Below the pieces are notes generated by a model, which saw only the letters and a list, made by a program, of their open reading frames with translations, was not told the DNA's origin and searched no databases. A stretch of DNA of 64,000 bases from Burkholderiales bacterium. Its GTDB lineage: Bacteria > Pseudomonadota > Gammaproteobacteria > Burkholderiales > Burkholderiaceae_F. Below, piece after piece: positions 28,958 through 35,853 of the stretch. The translations under genes were made by a program, and so were the position numbers. Numbering within the stretch: the stretch's first letter is position 1; every line of letters starts with the position of its first letter. Location: the NCBI GenBank assembly GCA_016716275.1, contig JADJWR010000001.1:434001-498000 (forward strand), in the 5' to 3' direction.

Positions 28958-29033
28958 CGCCGGCGGGGCGCCTGGCGCCTCCGCCATCCGCAGCAACGTC
29001 GGTTCGGTCGCAGAGAGGGCCGCGGCAAACCCT

Positions 29034-29474
29034 TCAGTGGGTGATCGACACGAGCACGCTGCACGGCGCGTGCTCGATCAGCGCTGGCGACGTCGACCCG
29101 CGCCACCAGCGCGCCGCCCAGCTGTCGAGGTGCTTGTGGCCGATCACGACCAGGTCGGCGCCGATCTTCTTCGCGCAGGCGGTGATCTCGGTGACCGGCT
29201 CGCCGACCACGACCTGGCCGCGCGCCGGGTAGCCGGATGCGGACAGCCGATGCAGTCCATCGTCGAGGATCGCCTGGAAACGGCGGCGCTCCTCGTCCTC
29301 GCTTTCGTTGATGTACAGGCCGCCCTCGAGGCCGGCGTAGGTCGTCGCCAGCCGCGGCATCACGGCGACCAGATGCAGCTCGGCGTGGCTCCACTGGGCG
29401 ATGTCGAGTGAATCGAGCAGCGCTTTCTGCCCGGACTCGGAGCCGTCGTAGGCCAGCAGGATGCGCTTGTACAT
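29034..29474 (-). CDS. universal stress protein (UspA family)
   Basis: 146 residues with the Usp alpha/beta fold: N-terminal MYKRILLAYDGSESGQKALL and C-terminal IGADLVVIGHKHLDSWAARW followed by RGSTSPALIEHAPCSVLV. The ATP-binding G-x-x-G-(9)-G-S/T motif is only partly kept: the second Gly is missing, so nucleotide binding is uncertain. No operon partner was seen. Confidence 0.88.
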   Translation of the reverse strand: MYKRILLAYDGSESGQKALLDSLDIAQWSHAELHLVAVMPRLATTYAGLEGGLYINESEDEERRRFQAILDDGLHRLSASGYPARGQVVVGEPVTEITACAKKIGADLVVIGHKHLDSWAARWWRGSTSPALIEHAPCSVLVSITH

Positions 29475-29573
29475 AGACCCTCCCCGCGGTTAGATCAACG
29501 CGATCGGCGTCCGACGGGCGTGTCGGAGGCCGGTAACCGCCGTACCGGCGGCGAGCGCAATCGTGACCGGTTT

Positions 29574-29600
29574 CGCCCTGCCTGCGCAATCGGCAGGGCG
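29574..29600 (-). other. perfect 9-bp inverted repeat after the isochorismatase gene
   Basis: CGCCCTGCC (29574-29582) and GGCAGGGCG (29592-29600) flank a 9-base loop, 4 bases beyond the stop of the minus-strand gene. No T-run follows on the minus strand, so it is a weak terminator or an RNA 3'-end stabiliser at best. Confidence 0.4.
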
Positions 29601-29604
29601 TCCA

Positions 29605-30159
29605 TCACAGCGACTTGACGATCGACAGCAGCGTCCTGAACTGCGGGTCCGTGCCGCTGCCCGCCCACTCGAACAGCACCGTTTCGCAGCCGGCGAGCAC
29701 GCAGCCGGCCCGCTGCATGCGACGCAGCGCAAGCTCACGGTCGGCCTGGCGCGCCTCGCGCGAACCAACCGCGTCGGCGACGACCACGACGTCGAAGCCG
29801 TGCTCGCGCAGTCCGAGCGCCGTCTGCATCACGCACACGTGCGCCTCCATGCCGGTGATGACGATTCGCGCCCGCCCCTGCTGGCGGACGAGGGCGACGA
29901 ACTGCCGGTGATCGGCAGCGCCGAAGCAGGTCTTCTCGAAGATCTGGCCAGCGGCGAAGCGGCTGCGCAGCGGCTCGATCACCGTGCTGATCTGCGCCGG
30001 GCAGTGCTCGGTCAGCAGCTTCGGGATGCCGAAGAGCCCGGCGGCGTCGAGCAGCGCCTCGGTGCGGCGGATCAGTTGTTCGTGACCGGCGACGTGCGGC
30101 GCCAGCTTGCGCTGGATGTCGATCACCAGCAGCAGCGAGTTATCGCGATTGGTTCGCAT
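29605..30159 (-). CDS. isochorismatase-fold cysteine hydrolase
   Basis: 184 residues with the catalytic triad of the family: Asp in LLLVIDIQRKL, Lys in FEKTCFGAAD, Cys in ITGMEAHVCVMQTALGL. It lacks the features of nicotinamidase (metal site DxHxxxH). The substrate is unknown; the YcaC-like subgroup is most similar by eye. It is 7 bases downstream of the 31771-30167 gene, so the two are likely cotranscribed. Confidence 0.85.
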   Translation of the reverse strand: MRTNRDNSLLLVIDIQRKLAPHVAGHEQLIRRTEALLDAAGLFGIPKLLTEHCPAQISTVIEPLRSRFAAGQIFEKTCFGAADHRQFVALVRQQGRARIVITGMEAHVCVMQTALGLREHGFDVVVVADAVGSREARQADRELALRRMQRAGCVLAGCETVLFEWAGSGTDPQFRTLLSIVKSL

Positions 30160-30166
30160 CTGCGAC

Positions 30167-31771
30167 CTACTTGGCGAGACTGCCGGCGTCGGCTGCCGCA
30201 GCGGCAGCGCGGCGGGGCGGCGTCGGCCTGGGCACCGGCACCGTCTGCACGAGCGGCAGTTCGGTCATCTGGCAGCCGGCGACGCAGCAGCGGCCGGGCT
30301 GCCGGTTGCGCGTGATCTTGCGGGTGGCGTCGGCGAGCACGCCACGGTCGAGCAACCTCTCGACGAGATCGACCTTGCTGCCGATCGGGTAGTTGCGGAA
30401 GATTTCCGTCTTCATCGCGTCGGGGGAGCCGCCGCCGTGCAGGCTGATCAGCGAGTACCAGCCTGCCTGGTAGGAAGCGGTCAGGTCCTCGATGAACCGC
30501 GCCGCCTCGATCCGCTTCTCGTAGGGGATGTCGCTGCGCGCGGTCAGCACCTCCGACAGCCGCCCGGCGGTTGCCGGGTTGTGGTCCTCGTCGGGGCCGG
30601 GCAGGGCAACGATCAGCCCGCCGGAGACGTGGTGCGCCAGCCGGTGCATGTCGTAGATCTGGGTCGACAGCAGCAGCTTGCCGATGTTGGCGAACACCGG
30701 GTCGGGCATGACGTTGCCTGCGGCGCTGCGCTCGCCATACACCGACGCGGCCACGCCGCAGGCGAAGAAGCCCTCGACGATCTTGATCAGCTCGACCATC
30801 GCGTCGCGCAGGTTGTAGTGGCTATCCAGGTCGAGGCCGTTGGCCTCGGTCATCAGCGCGCCGGCGCCGATCAGCAGGTCGCCGAATCCGGCCCGTGCGC
30901 CGATGCAGGCGTGCCGGTGCTGGCTGGTGTAGCTGGTGAGCATCGGCGTCACCTCGGACCATTCGCCGGCGAGGAACACGCGCTCCCACGGAACCTCGAC
31001 CCGGTCGAACAGGCACACGCCGGTGGACTGGCCGAACCTGGCGCTGAACTTGGCGGCAGCCTCGCCCGGCCGCCCGGCGGGGCGGGCGACGATGGTCAAT
31101 CCACTGGCGTCGATCGGCACCGCGCAGGCCACCGCGAAAGCTGCGTCGTCCTCGCTCATGCTTCGCCCGGGCAGCACCAGCAGCTCGTGCATGTAAGGCG
31201 CGCCGGTGACGATGGCCTTGGCGCCCGAGATGACGATGCCGCGGGGGCTTCGCCCGACGATATGCACGTAGCTGTCCGGGTTCGGCTGCCGGCTCGGACG
31301 CAGCGAGCGGTCGCCCTTGGCGTCGGTCATCGCCACCCCGAGCGTCAGGTCGTTGCCGTAGACGTGCTCGAGATACGCCTTCAGCCGGGCGTGATAGTCG
31401 CTGCCGTGCGCCGCATCGGTGCGATAGGTGCCGTCGAACAGCGCGTTCAGGGCGTCGCCGCCGAGGTAACGCTGGGCGCAACCGGTCTCCTGGCAGACGA
31501 GCCGCACTGCCTCGAGCCTGTTCAGCAGGTCCGCCGTGCCGTGCGCGAGCGCGATCATTCGGTTCACCGGCGCCTCGAAACCGGGCACGCTGGCCTGCAT
31601 CACCGGCGCCAGGTCCGCCGCCAGGGCCATCTCGTAGGTTCTCGCCACTGCCGCCACGCCGGGCGCCAGCTGCGCGGCGTCTGCCACCGAGTCGATGCGC
31701 TCGCCGTCGACGAACACGGTGGGCCGCAGCCGTCGAAGCGACTCGCGGTAGGCCTCGGCGGACATCAGCAT
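30167..31771 (-). CDS. 4-hydroxybutyryl-CoA dehydratase / 4-HPA 3-hydroxylase fold flavoprotein
   Basis: 534 residues. The start MLMSAEAYRESLRRLRPTVF and AMTDAKGDRSLRPSRQ are close to AbfD of clostridia. FGDLLIGAGALMTEANG and the AGRLSEVLTARSDIPYEKR region complete the acyl-CoA-dehydrogenase-like fold, which binds FAD. Aligning by memory with AbfD, the first cluster Cys and the His are kept, but the second Cys is Tyr (TGCAQRY) and the third is Ala (GARAG). A [4Fe-4S] dehydratase is therefore doubtful and an oxygenase or other flavoenzyme is possible. The C-terminus adds a Cys-rich GRCCVAGC and a Pro/Ala tail. Confidence 0.8.
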   Translation of the reverse strand: MLMSAEAYRESLRRLRPTVFVDGERIDSVADAAQLAPGVAAVARTYEMALAADLAPVMQASVPGFEAPVNRMIALAHGTADLLNRLEAVRLVCQETGCAQRYLGGDALNALFDGTYRTDAAHGSDYHARLKAYLEHVYGNDLTLGVAMTDAKGDRSLRPSRQPNPDSYVHIVGRSPRGIVISGAKAIVTGAPYMHELLVLPGRSMSEDDAAFAVACAVPIDASGLTIVARPAGRPGEAAAKFSARFGQSTGVCLFDRVEVPWERVFLAGEWSEVTPMLTSYTSQHRHACIGARAGFGDLLIGAGALMTEANGLDLDSHYNLRDAMVELIKIVEGFFACGVAASVYGERSAAGNVMPDPVFANIGKLLLSTQIYDMHRLAHHVSGGLIVALPGPDEDHNPATAGRLSEVLTARSDIPYEKRIEAARFIEDLTASYQAGWYSLISLHGGGSPDAMKTEIFRNYPIGSKVDLVERLLDRGVLADATRKITRNRQPGRCCVAGCQMTELPLVQTVPVPRPTPPRRAAAAAADAGSLAK

Positions 31772-31884
31772 CGGTGGTCTCCGGGCGGTGAACCGGTCAG
31801 GGCGTGGCGAACGCAGGCATCGCCGGCGCCGGCTACTGTAGCGCCGGGCGCGCGCTGCGTGCAGTCGCTGGCCTGCCCGGCGTG

Positions 31885-32481
31885 CTAGGTCGCTGGTGTG
31901 TCGATGTCGAGCAGGCAGCCAGGGTCGTCGACATCGATCAGCAGCGGCGGGTGGTTGGCCAGAACGCTGCGCGCGCCCGCATCGCCGGCCAGCGAAAGGA
32001 GCTCGGCCCGGCAGTCGCGACCGAAACCCACCGGGTGGCCGCGCTGTCCGCGGTGCCGCGGCGCGACCGCCGGGTGGCCGTGCGCGAGAGCGTCGCGCAC
32101 GGCGGCGATCGTCGCCGGCGACACGCCCGGCATGTCGGCCAGCGCGATCACCCAGCCCGCCGCGTCGCCGCGCGCCCGCACGCCGCAGGCGAGCGAGTGG
32201 CCGATGCCGCCTGCGGCCTCCGGACAGACGACCAGCTGCGCTCCCTCGGCGGCGAGCAGCCGGTGCAACGCGACCTGCGGCTCGCCATCGGCGGGGCGAA
32301 CCACTGCGATGACGTCGGCAACGGCCGCGCGCAGGTTGCGCAGCGCCGCCACGGCGATCGGCAGCTCCGCCGAATGCCCTGGCGCCACCTGCAGCAGCTT
32401 CAGGCGCTCGCCGCTCGGGTCGTAGCGGCGGCCGATGCCGGCGGCCAGCAGCACGCCGACGATCGGGTGAACGGGCTGCAC
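31885..32481 (-). CDS. MobA/MocA-like nucleotidyltransferase
   Basis: About 198 residues from GTG 32481. The NTP-binding start IVGVLLAAGIGRRY then LKLL, the metal-binding ALADMPGVSPATI and HRGQRGHPVGFG match the NTP_transf_3 family that includes MocA (molybdopterin cytidylyltransferase). Molybdenum hydroxylases of the xanthine oxidase family need such an enzyme, and one is encoded upstream on the same strand (35854-38571), which supports the MocA role. No ATG lies near the domain start. Confidence 0.78.
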   Translation of the reverse strand: MQPVHPIVGVLLAAGIGRRYDPSGERLKLLQVAPGHSAELPIAVAALRNLRAAVADVIAVVRPADGEPQVALHRLLAAEGAQLVVCPEAAGGIGHSLACGVRARGDAAGWVIALADMPGVSPATIAAVRDALAHGHPAVAPRHRGQRGHPVGFGRDCRAELLSLAGDAGARSVLANHPPLLIDVDDPGCLLDIDTPAT

Positions 32482-32533
32482 GGCCAGTCGGCGCGGCTGC
32501 TCGTGGTCCGCGTCGCTGGCGGTCAGGGGCGCC

Positions 32534-33451
32534 CTACTTGCCGTAGAAGCGGCCGCAGCCGTTCGCCATTTCGGCCCACGGCGCCGGTGCCAGCGCGCCC
32601 TGCGCGTTGCCGACCACCTCCGTGTCGGCCACCCCGCTGGCGCGCAACGATCCGGTGATGGTCGCACCGCGCACGGTGCCGGTGAAGTGCTGCGTCACGC
32701 CCTTGGCGTCGGCGAACGCGAAACGGATGGCATCGCCCTGCAGGGAGGCGCCCACCAGCGGCTGCTTGCGGCCGCCGACCGCCACTTCGCCGCCGATCTT
32801 CTGGAAGCTCTGGGTGAGCGAGGCGGTGAACTCGACGCTGCCGTTGCCGTTGCGGAAGTTCCAGCTGCCGCCGACGCGCGCCGGCACGATCCAGAGGTAG
32901 GCGTTGCGGTACTCGACTTCGAAGGGTTCGTCGGCATCCCACTCGCCCATCGTGAACGAGTGCGAGGCGACGCGGGTGCCGGGCTTCATCGCCAGCAGCC
33001 GGTGCCGCACGCACAGGTTCAGTTCGGGCAGCAGGTACATGGTGACCACGGTGGCCTTGCTGAAGTCCTCCTTGAAGATGTCGCCCTGGACGATCTTCAC
33101 CTTGTCGGTCACGCCCTCGGCCTGCACGTAGCACTGGGCGAGCCTGGCCATCTCGGGGTTGTACTCGATGCCCAGCGCGGTGGCGCCGAACTTCTTGCCG
33201 GCGGCGATGGCGATCTTGCCGTCGCCGGCGCCCAGATCGACCACGTAGTCCTTCGGCGTGACCTTCGCCATGGTCAGCATCCTGCTGACCAGTTCGTCGG
33301 GAGTCGGCACCCAGATGACATCCTTGCCGGCCTGGCCGACCTGCGGCTTGTAGTCGCGCTCGCACTCGGCGCGGGTCTTTGCTTCGGCGGACACGCCACA
33401 TGCAAGCCACGAGACGGCGGCGATGGCTAACAGCGGTTGGGCGAAACGCAT
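32534..33451 (-). CDS. exported class I SAM-methyltransferase-fold protein, copy A
   Basis: 305 residues with a signal peptide (FAQPLLAIAAVSWLACGVSA). A Cys-containing linker (TRAECERDYKPQVGQAGKD) leads to a Rossmann domain with SAM motif I VVDLGAGDGKIAIAA, acidic motif GIEYNPEMARLA and VQGDIFKEDF. A beta-rich C-terminal domain of about 120 residues follows (FRNGNGSVEFTASL, GSLRASGVADTEVVG). The substrate is unknown, and SAM is not known to be available in the periplasm. A paralogue at 34946-35800 shares a nearly identical core. Confidence 0.75.
   Translation of the reverse strand: MRFAQPLLAIAAVSWLACGVSAEAKTRAECERDYKPQVGQAGKDVIWVPTPDELVSRMLTMAKVTPKDYVVDLGAGDGKIAIAAGKKFGATALGIEYNPEMARLAQCYVQAEGVTDKVKIVQGDIFKEDFSKATVVTMYLLPELNLCVRHRLLAMKPGTRVASHSFTMGEWDADEPFEVEYRNAYLWIVPARVGGSWNFRNGNGSVEFTASLTQSFQKIGGEVAVGGRKQPLVGASLQGDAIRFAFADAKGVTQHFTGTVRGATITGSLRASGVADTEVVGNAQGALAPAPWAEMANGCGRFYGK
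33021..33377 (-). repeat. near-identical paralogue core, copy A
   Basis: By direct reading, 357 bases here match 35370-35726 with five differences (33031, 33233, 33236, 33316, 33320), including a 201-base run without any difference (33032-33232). Flanking parts of the two genes have diverged strongly, so the core was duplicated or converted recently. Confidence 0.9.
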
Positions 33452-33513
33452 GGGTTCAGTGCTCCTGTCGGCTTGTACGGATGGCGAAGTTTGGCACGTG
33501 CAAGACTGCGTCT

Positions 33514-34878
33514 TCAGCCGCGGCGGGCGAAGCGTGCGAACAGCCAGGCGATCACGCCGGCGACCATCAGGTAGGCGCCCCAGTGCAGTGCATTGCGCGA
33601 GTGGGCGTAGGTGAGGCTCGAGTAGAGCAGGTAGCCGCAGGTGCCGACGAACACCAGCGGCAGGATCGGATAGCCGGGCACCCGGAACGGCCGCGCGCGC
33701 AGCGGGTCGCGCAAGCGCAGCACGAACAGGGCGATTCCGGTAAGCAGGAAGAAGAACCAGAAAACCGGCGCCGTGAACTCGACCATCGTCTGCACGCCGG
33801 CCTTCTCGATCGTGCCCAGGCCGATCAGCGCCAGCGCGATGGCCGCCTGCACCAGGAAGGCGCGCACCGGTGCGTCGCGGCGGCCGTCCCAGCGGCTCAT
33901 GAAGGAGACGATCGGCCAGTCGCGCCCCAGCGCGTAGTTGGTGCGCGCGCCGACCAGCATCGTCGCGTTGATCGACGTCAGCGTCGTCAGGGCGACGACG
34001 ACGCCGATCAGCACGCCGCCCGCCGGACCGAAGCCCGCCGTCATCACATCGGCGCCGACCGCCTTGCTCTTTGCCAGGCCGTCGAAGCCGAGGCCGTGCA
34101 GCATCGCCAGCACCACCAGCAGGTAGACGGCGGTGATCAGGGCGAGTGCGCTGACCAGCGCCTTCATGATGGCGCGGTTGCCGCCCTTGACTTCGGCCGA
34201 TATGTAGGCCGCCTCGTTCCAGCCGCCGAACGTGAGCAGCACGAAGACCATCGCCAGGCCGAAGGCGGCGGGGACGCCGCCGGCCGGCGGCCCCTCGACC
34301 GGCGACGGCGCGCGGCCGCCCAGGAAGGAGGCGGCACCGGCGATGGCGACCAGCGCCAGGCCGGCGATCAGCAGCATCGTCAGCACGTTCTGTGTCCGTG
34401 ACGACTCGCGTAGGCCGACGATGTTCACCGCCGTCAGCGCCACCACGGTCAGCACCGCATAGATGGTCGACGAGTGGGCGCCGAGCGACAGCACGCGGCT
34501 CATGTAGTCGCCGAATATGAAGGCGAGCATGGCGATCGAGCCGGTGGTTATCACCGTGACCCGGGCCCAGGCGAAGAAGAACGACAGATCGCGGCCGTAG
34601 GCGCGGGTCAGGAAGTGGTAGTCGCCGCCGGCGCTCGGGTAGGTCGTTGCCAGTTCGGCGTAGACCAGCGCACCGATCAGCGACAGCACGCCGCCGGCCA
34701 GCCACGCCACCAGCATCCATTGCACCGAACCGGTGACACCGGCCACCAGCGGCGGCATCGAGAAGATGCCGCCGCCGATCACGATGCCGGTGACGATCAT
34801 CACCGCATCGAAGACAGTCAGTGCGGGTCGCGGCGCCTCCTCGGCGGCGGCGCTCCGGTCGCTGGTCGCTGAACTCAT
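33514..34878 (-). CDS. APC-superfamily amino acid permease
   Basis: 454 residues, about 12 helices. Helix 1 has the substrate-binding GIVIGGGIFSMPP typical of the family; GGDYHFLTRAYG, FGGWNEAAYISAEVKGGNR and the C-terminal RARPFRVPGYPILPL are APC/LAT-like signatures. The substrate is probably an amino acid or amine and is not readable from sequence. The start MSSATSDRS at 34878 is preferred, since longer versions read through the upstream terminator. It lies between the two methyltransferase copies. Confidence 0.88.
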   Translation of the reverse strand: MSSATSDRSAAAEEAPRPALTVFDAVMIVTGIVIGGGIFSMPPLVAGVTGSVQWMLVAWLAGGVLSLIGALVYAELATTYPSAGGDYHFLTRAYGRDLSFFFAWARVTVITTGSIAMLAFIFGDYMSRVLSLGAHSSTIYAVLTVVALTAVNIVGLRESSRTQNVLTMLLIAGLALVAIAGAASFLGGRAPSPVEGPPAGGVPAAFGLAMVFVLLTFGGWNEAAYISAEVKGGNRAIMKALVSALALITAVYLLVVLAMLHGLGFDGLAKSKAVGADVMTAGFGPAGGVLIGVVVALTTLTSINATMLVGARTNYALGRDWPIVSFMSRWDGRRDAPVRAFLVQAAIALALIGLGTIEKAGVQTMVEFTAPVFWFFFLLTGIALFVLRLRDPLRARPFRVPGYPILPLVFVGTCGYLLYSSLTYAHSRNALHWGAYLMVAGVIAWLFARFARRG

Positions 34879-34901
34879 CGCTTCCTTCCTGGTCGGCCAA
34901 G

Positions 34902-34926
34902 AAAAAGCCCCGCCAGCGGCGGGGCT
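34902..34926 (-). terminator. Rho-independent terminator after methyltransferase copy B
   Basis: GCCCCGCC (34907-34914) and GGCGGGGC (34918-34925) with a 3-base loop. On the minus strand it is followed by TTTTT. It separates copy B from the APC permease gene, which must therefore have its own promoter or depend on readthrough. Confidence 0.9.
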
Positions 34927-34945
34927 CGGCGCGCCGGCGCGCCAG

Positions 34946-35800
34946 CTAGCTGCGCTTGCCGCTGACCCTGATCTCGGTGCTGCCCGGGCCACGCAGCGTA
35001 CCGGTGATCTCGCTGCCGCGCACCGTGCCGGTCAGTGTCCGCGTCTGGCCCTTGTCGTCGTTGAAGGCGAACTTGATCTCCTCGCCGCGCAGGGTGGCGC
35101 CGACCAGCGGGTTCCTGTTGCCGCCCATGCCGGCCTCGCCGCTGACGCGCTGGAACTTCTGCGTCATGGCGACGCTGAAGGTCGTCTTGCCGCCGTCTTC
35201 GCGAAAGGTCCAGTCGCCCTCTACCCTGGCCGGGACGATCCACAGGTAGGCGGTCCGGTACTCGATCTCGGCAGTCTCGTCGGCTTCCCAGTCGCCCATG
35301 CTGAACTGATGCGAAGTGACGCGCGTGCCGGGCTTCATGGCGAGGATGGTCGGCCGCAGGCGCATGTTCAGTTCGGGCAACAGGTACATGGTGACCACGG
35401 TGGCCTTGCTGAAGTCCTCCTTGAAGATGTCGCCCTGGACGATCTTCACCTTGTCGGTCACGCCCTCGGCCTGCACGTAGCACTGGGCGAGCCTGGCCAT
35501 CTCGGGGTTGTACTCGATGCCCAGCGCGGTGGCGCCGAACTTCTTGCCGGCGGCGATGGCGATCTTGCCGTCGCCGGCGCCGAGGTCGACCACGTAGTCC
35601 TTCGGCGTGACCTTCGCCATGGTCAGCATCCTGCTGACCAGTTCGTCGGGAGTCGGCACCCAGACGACGTCCTTGCCGGCCTGGCCGACCTGCGGCTTGT
35701 AGTCGCGCTCGCACTCGGCGCGGGTCCTGCCATCGGCCGCGCTGCCGAGGGCGAGCAACGAGATGGCGGCAACGGTGATCAGCGTTTGGGTGAAGCGCAT
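34946..35800 (-). CDS. exported class I SAM-methyltransferase-fold protein, copy B
   Basis: 284 residues, same layout as the 32534-33451 gene: signal peptide (FTQTLITVAAISLLALGSAA), TRAECERDYKPQVGQAGKD, SAM motif VVDLGAGDGKIAIAA and a beta-rich C-terminal domain that has diverged (FREDGGKTTFSVAMTQKF). It starts 53 bases after the molybdenum hydroxylase beta-subunit gene and is followed by a strong terminator, so it may be the last gene of that operon. The enzymatic role is unproven. Confidence 0.75.
   Translation of the reverse strand: MRFTQTLITVAAISLLALGSAADGRTRAECERDYKPQVGQAGKDVVWVPTPDELVSRMLTMAKVTPKDYVVDLGAGDGKIAIAAGKKFGATALGIEYNPEMARLAQCYVQAEGVTDKVKIVQGDIFKEDFSKATVVTMYLLPELNMRLRPTILAMKPGTRVTSHQFSMGDWEADETAEIEYRTAYLWIVPARVEGDWTFREDGGKTTFSVAMTQKFQRVSGEAGMGGNRNPLVGATLRGEEIKFAFNDDKGQTRTLTGTVRGSEITGTLRGPGSTEIRVSGKRS
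35370..35726 (-). repeat. near-identical paralogue core, copy B
   Basis: Partner of 33021-33377 at a constant offset of 2349 bases. It spans the N-terminal linker and the SAM-binding domain but not the signal peptide or the C-terminal domain. Confidence 0.9.
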
Positions 35801-35853
35801 CGGTTCAGGTCTCCTGTGGGGTACGGAAAGCTCGGCCTGCCATGCGGTGGCGA

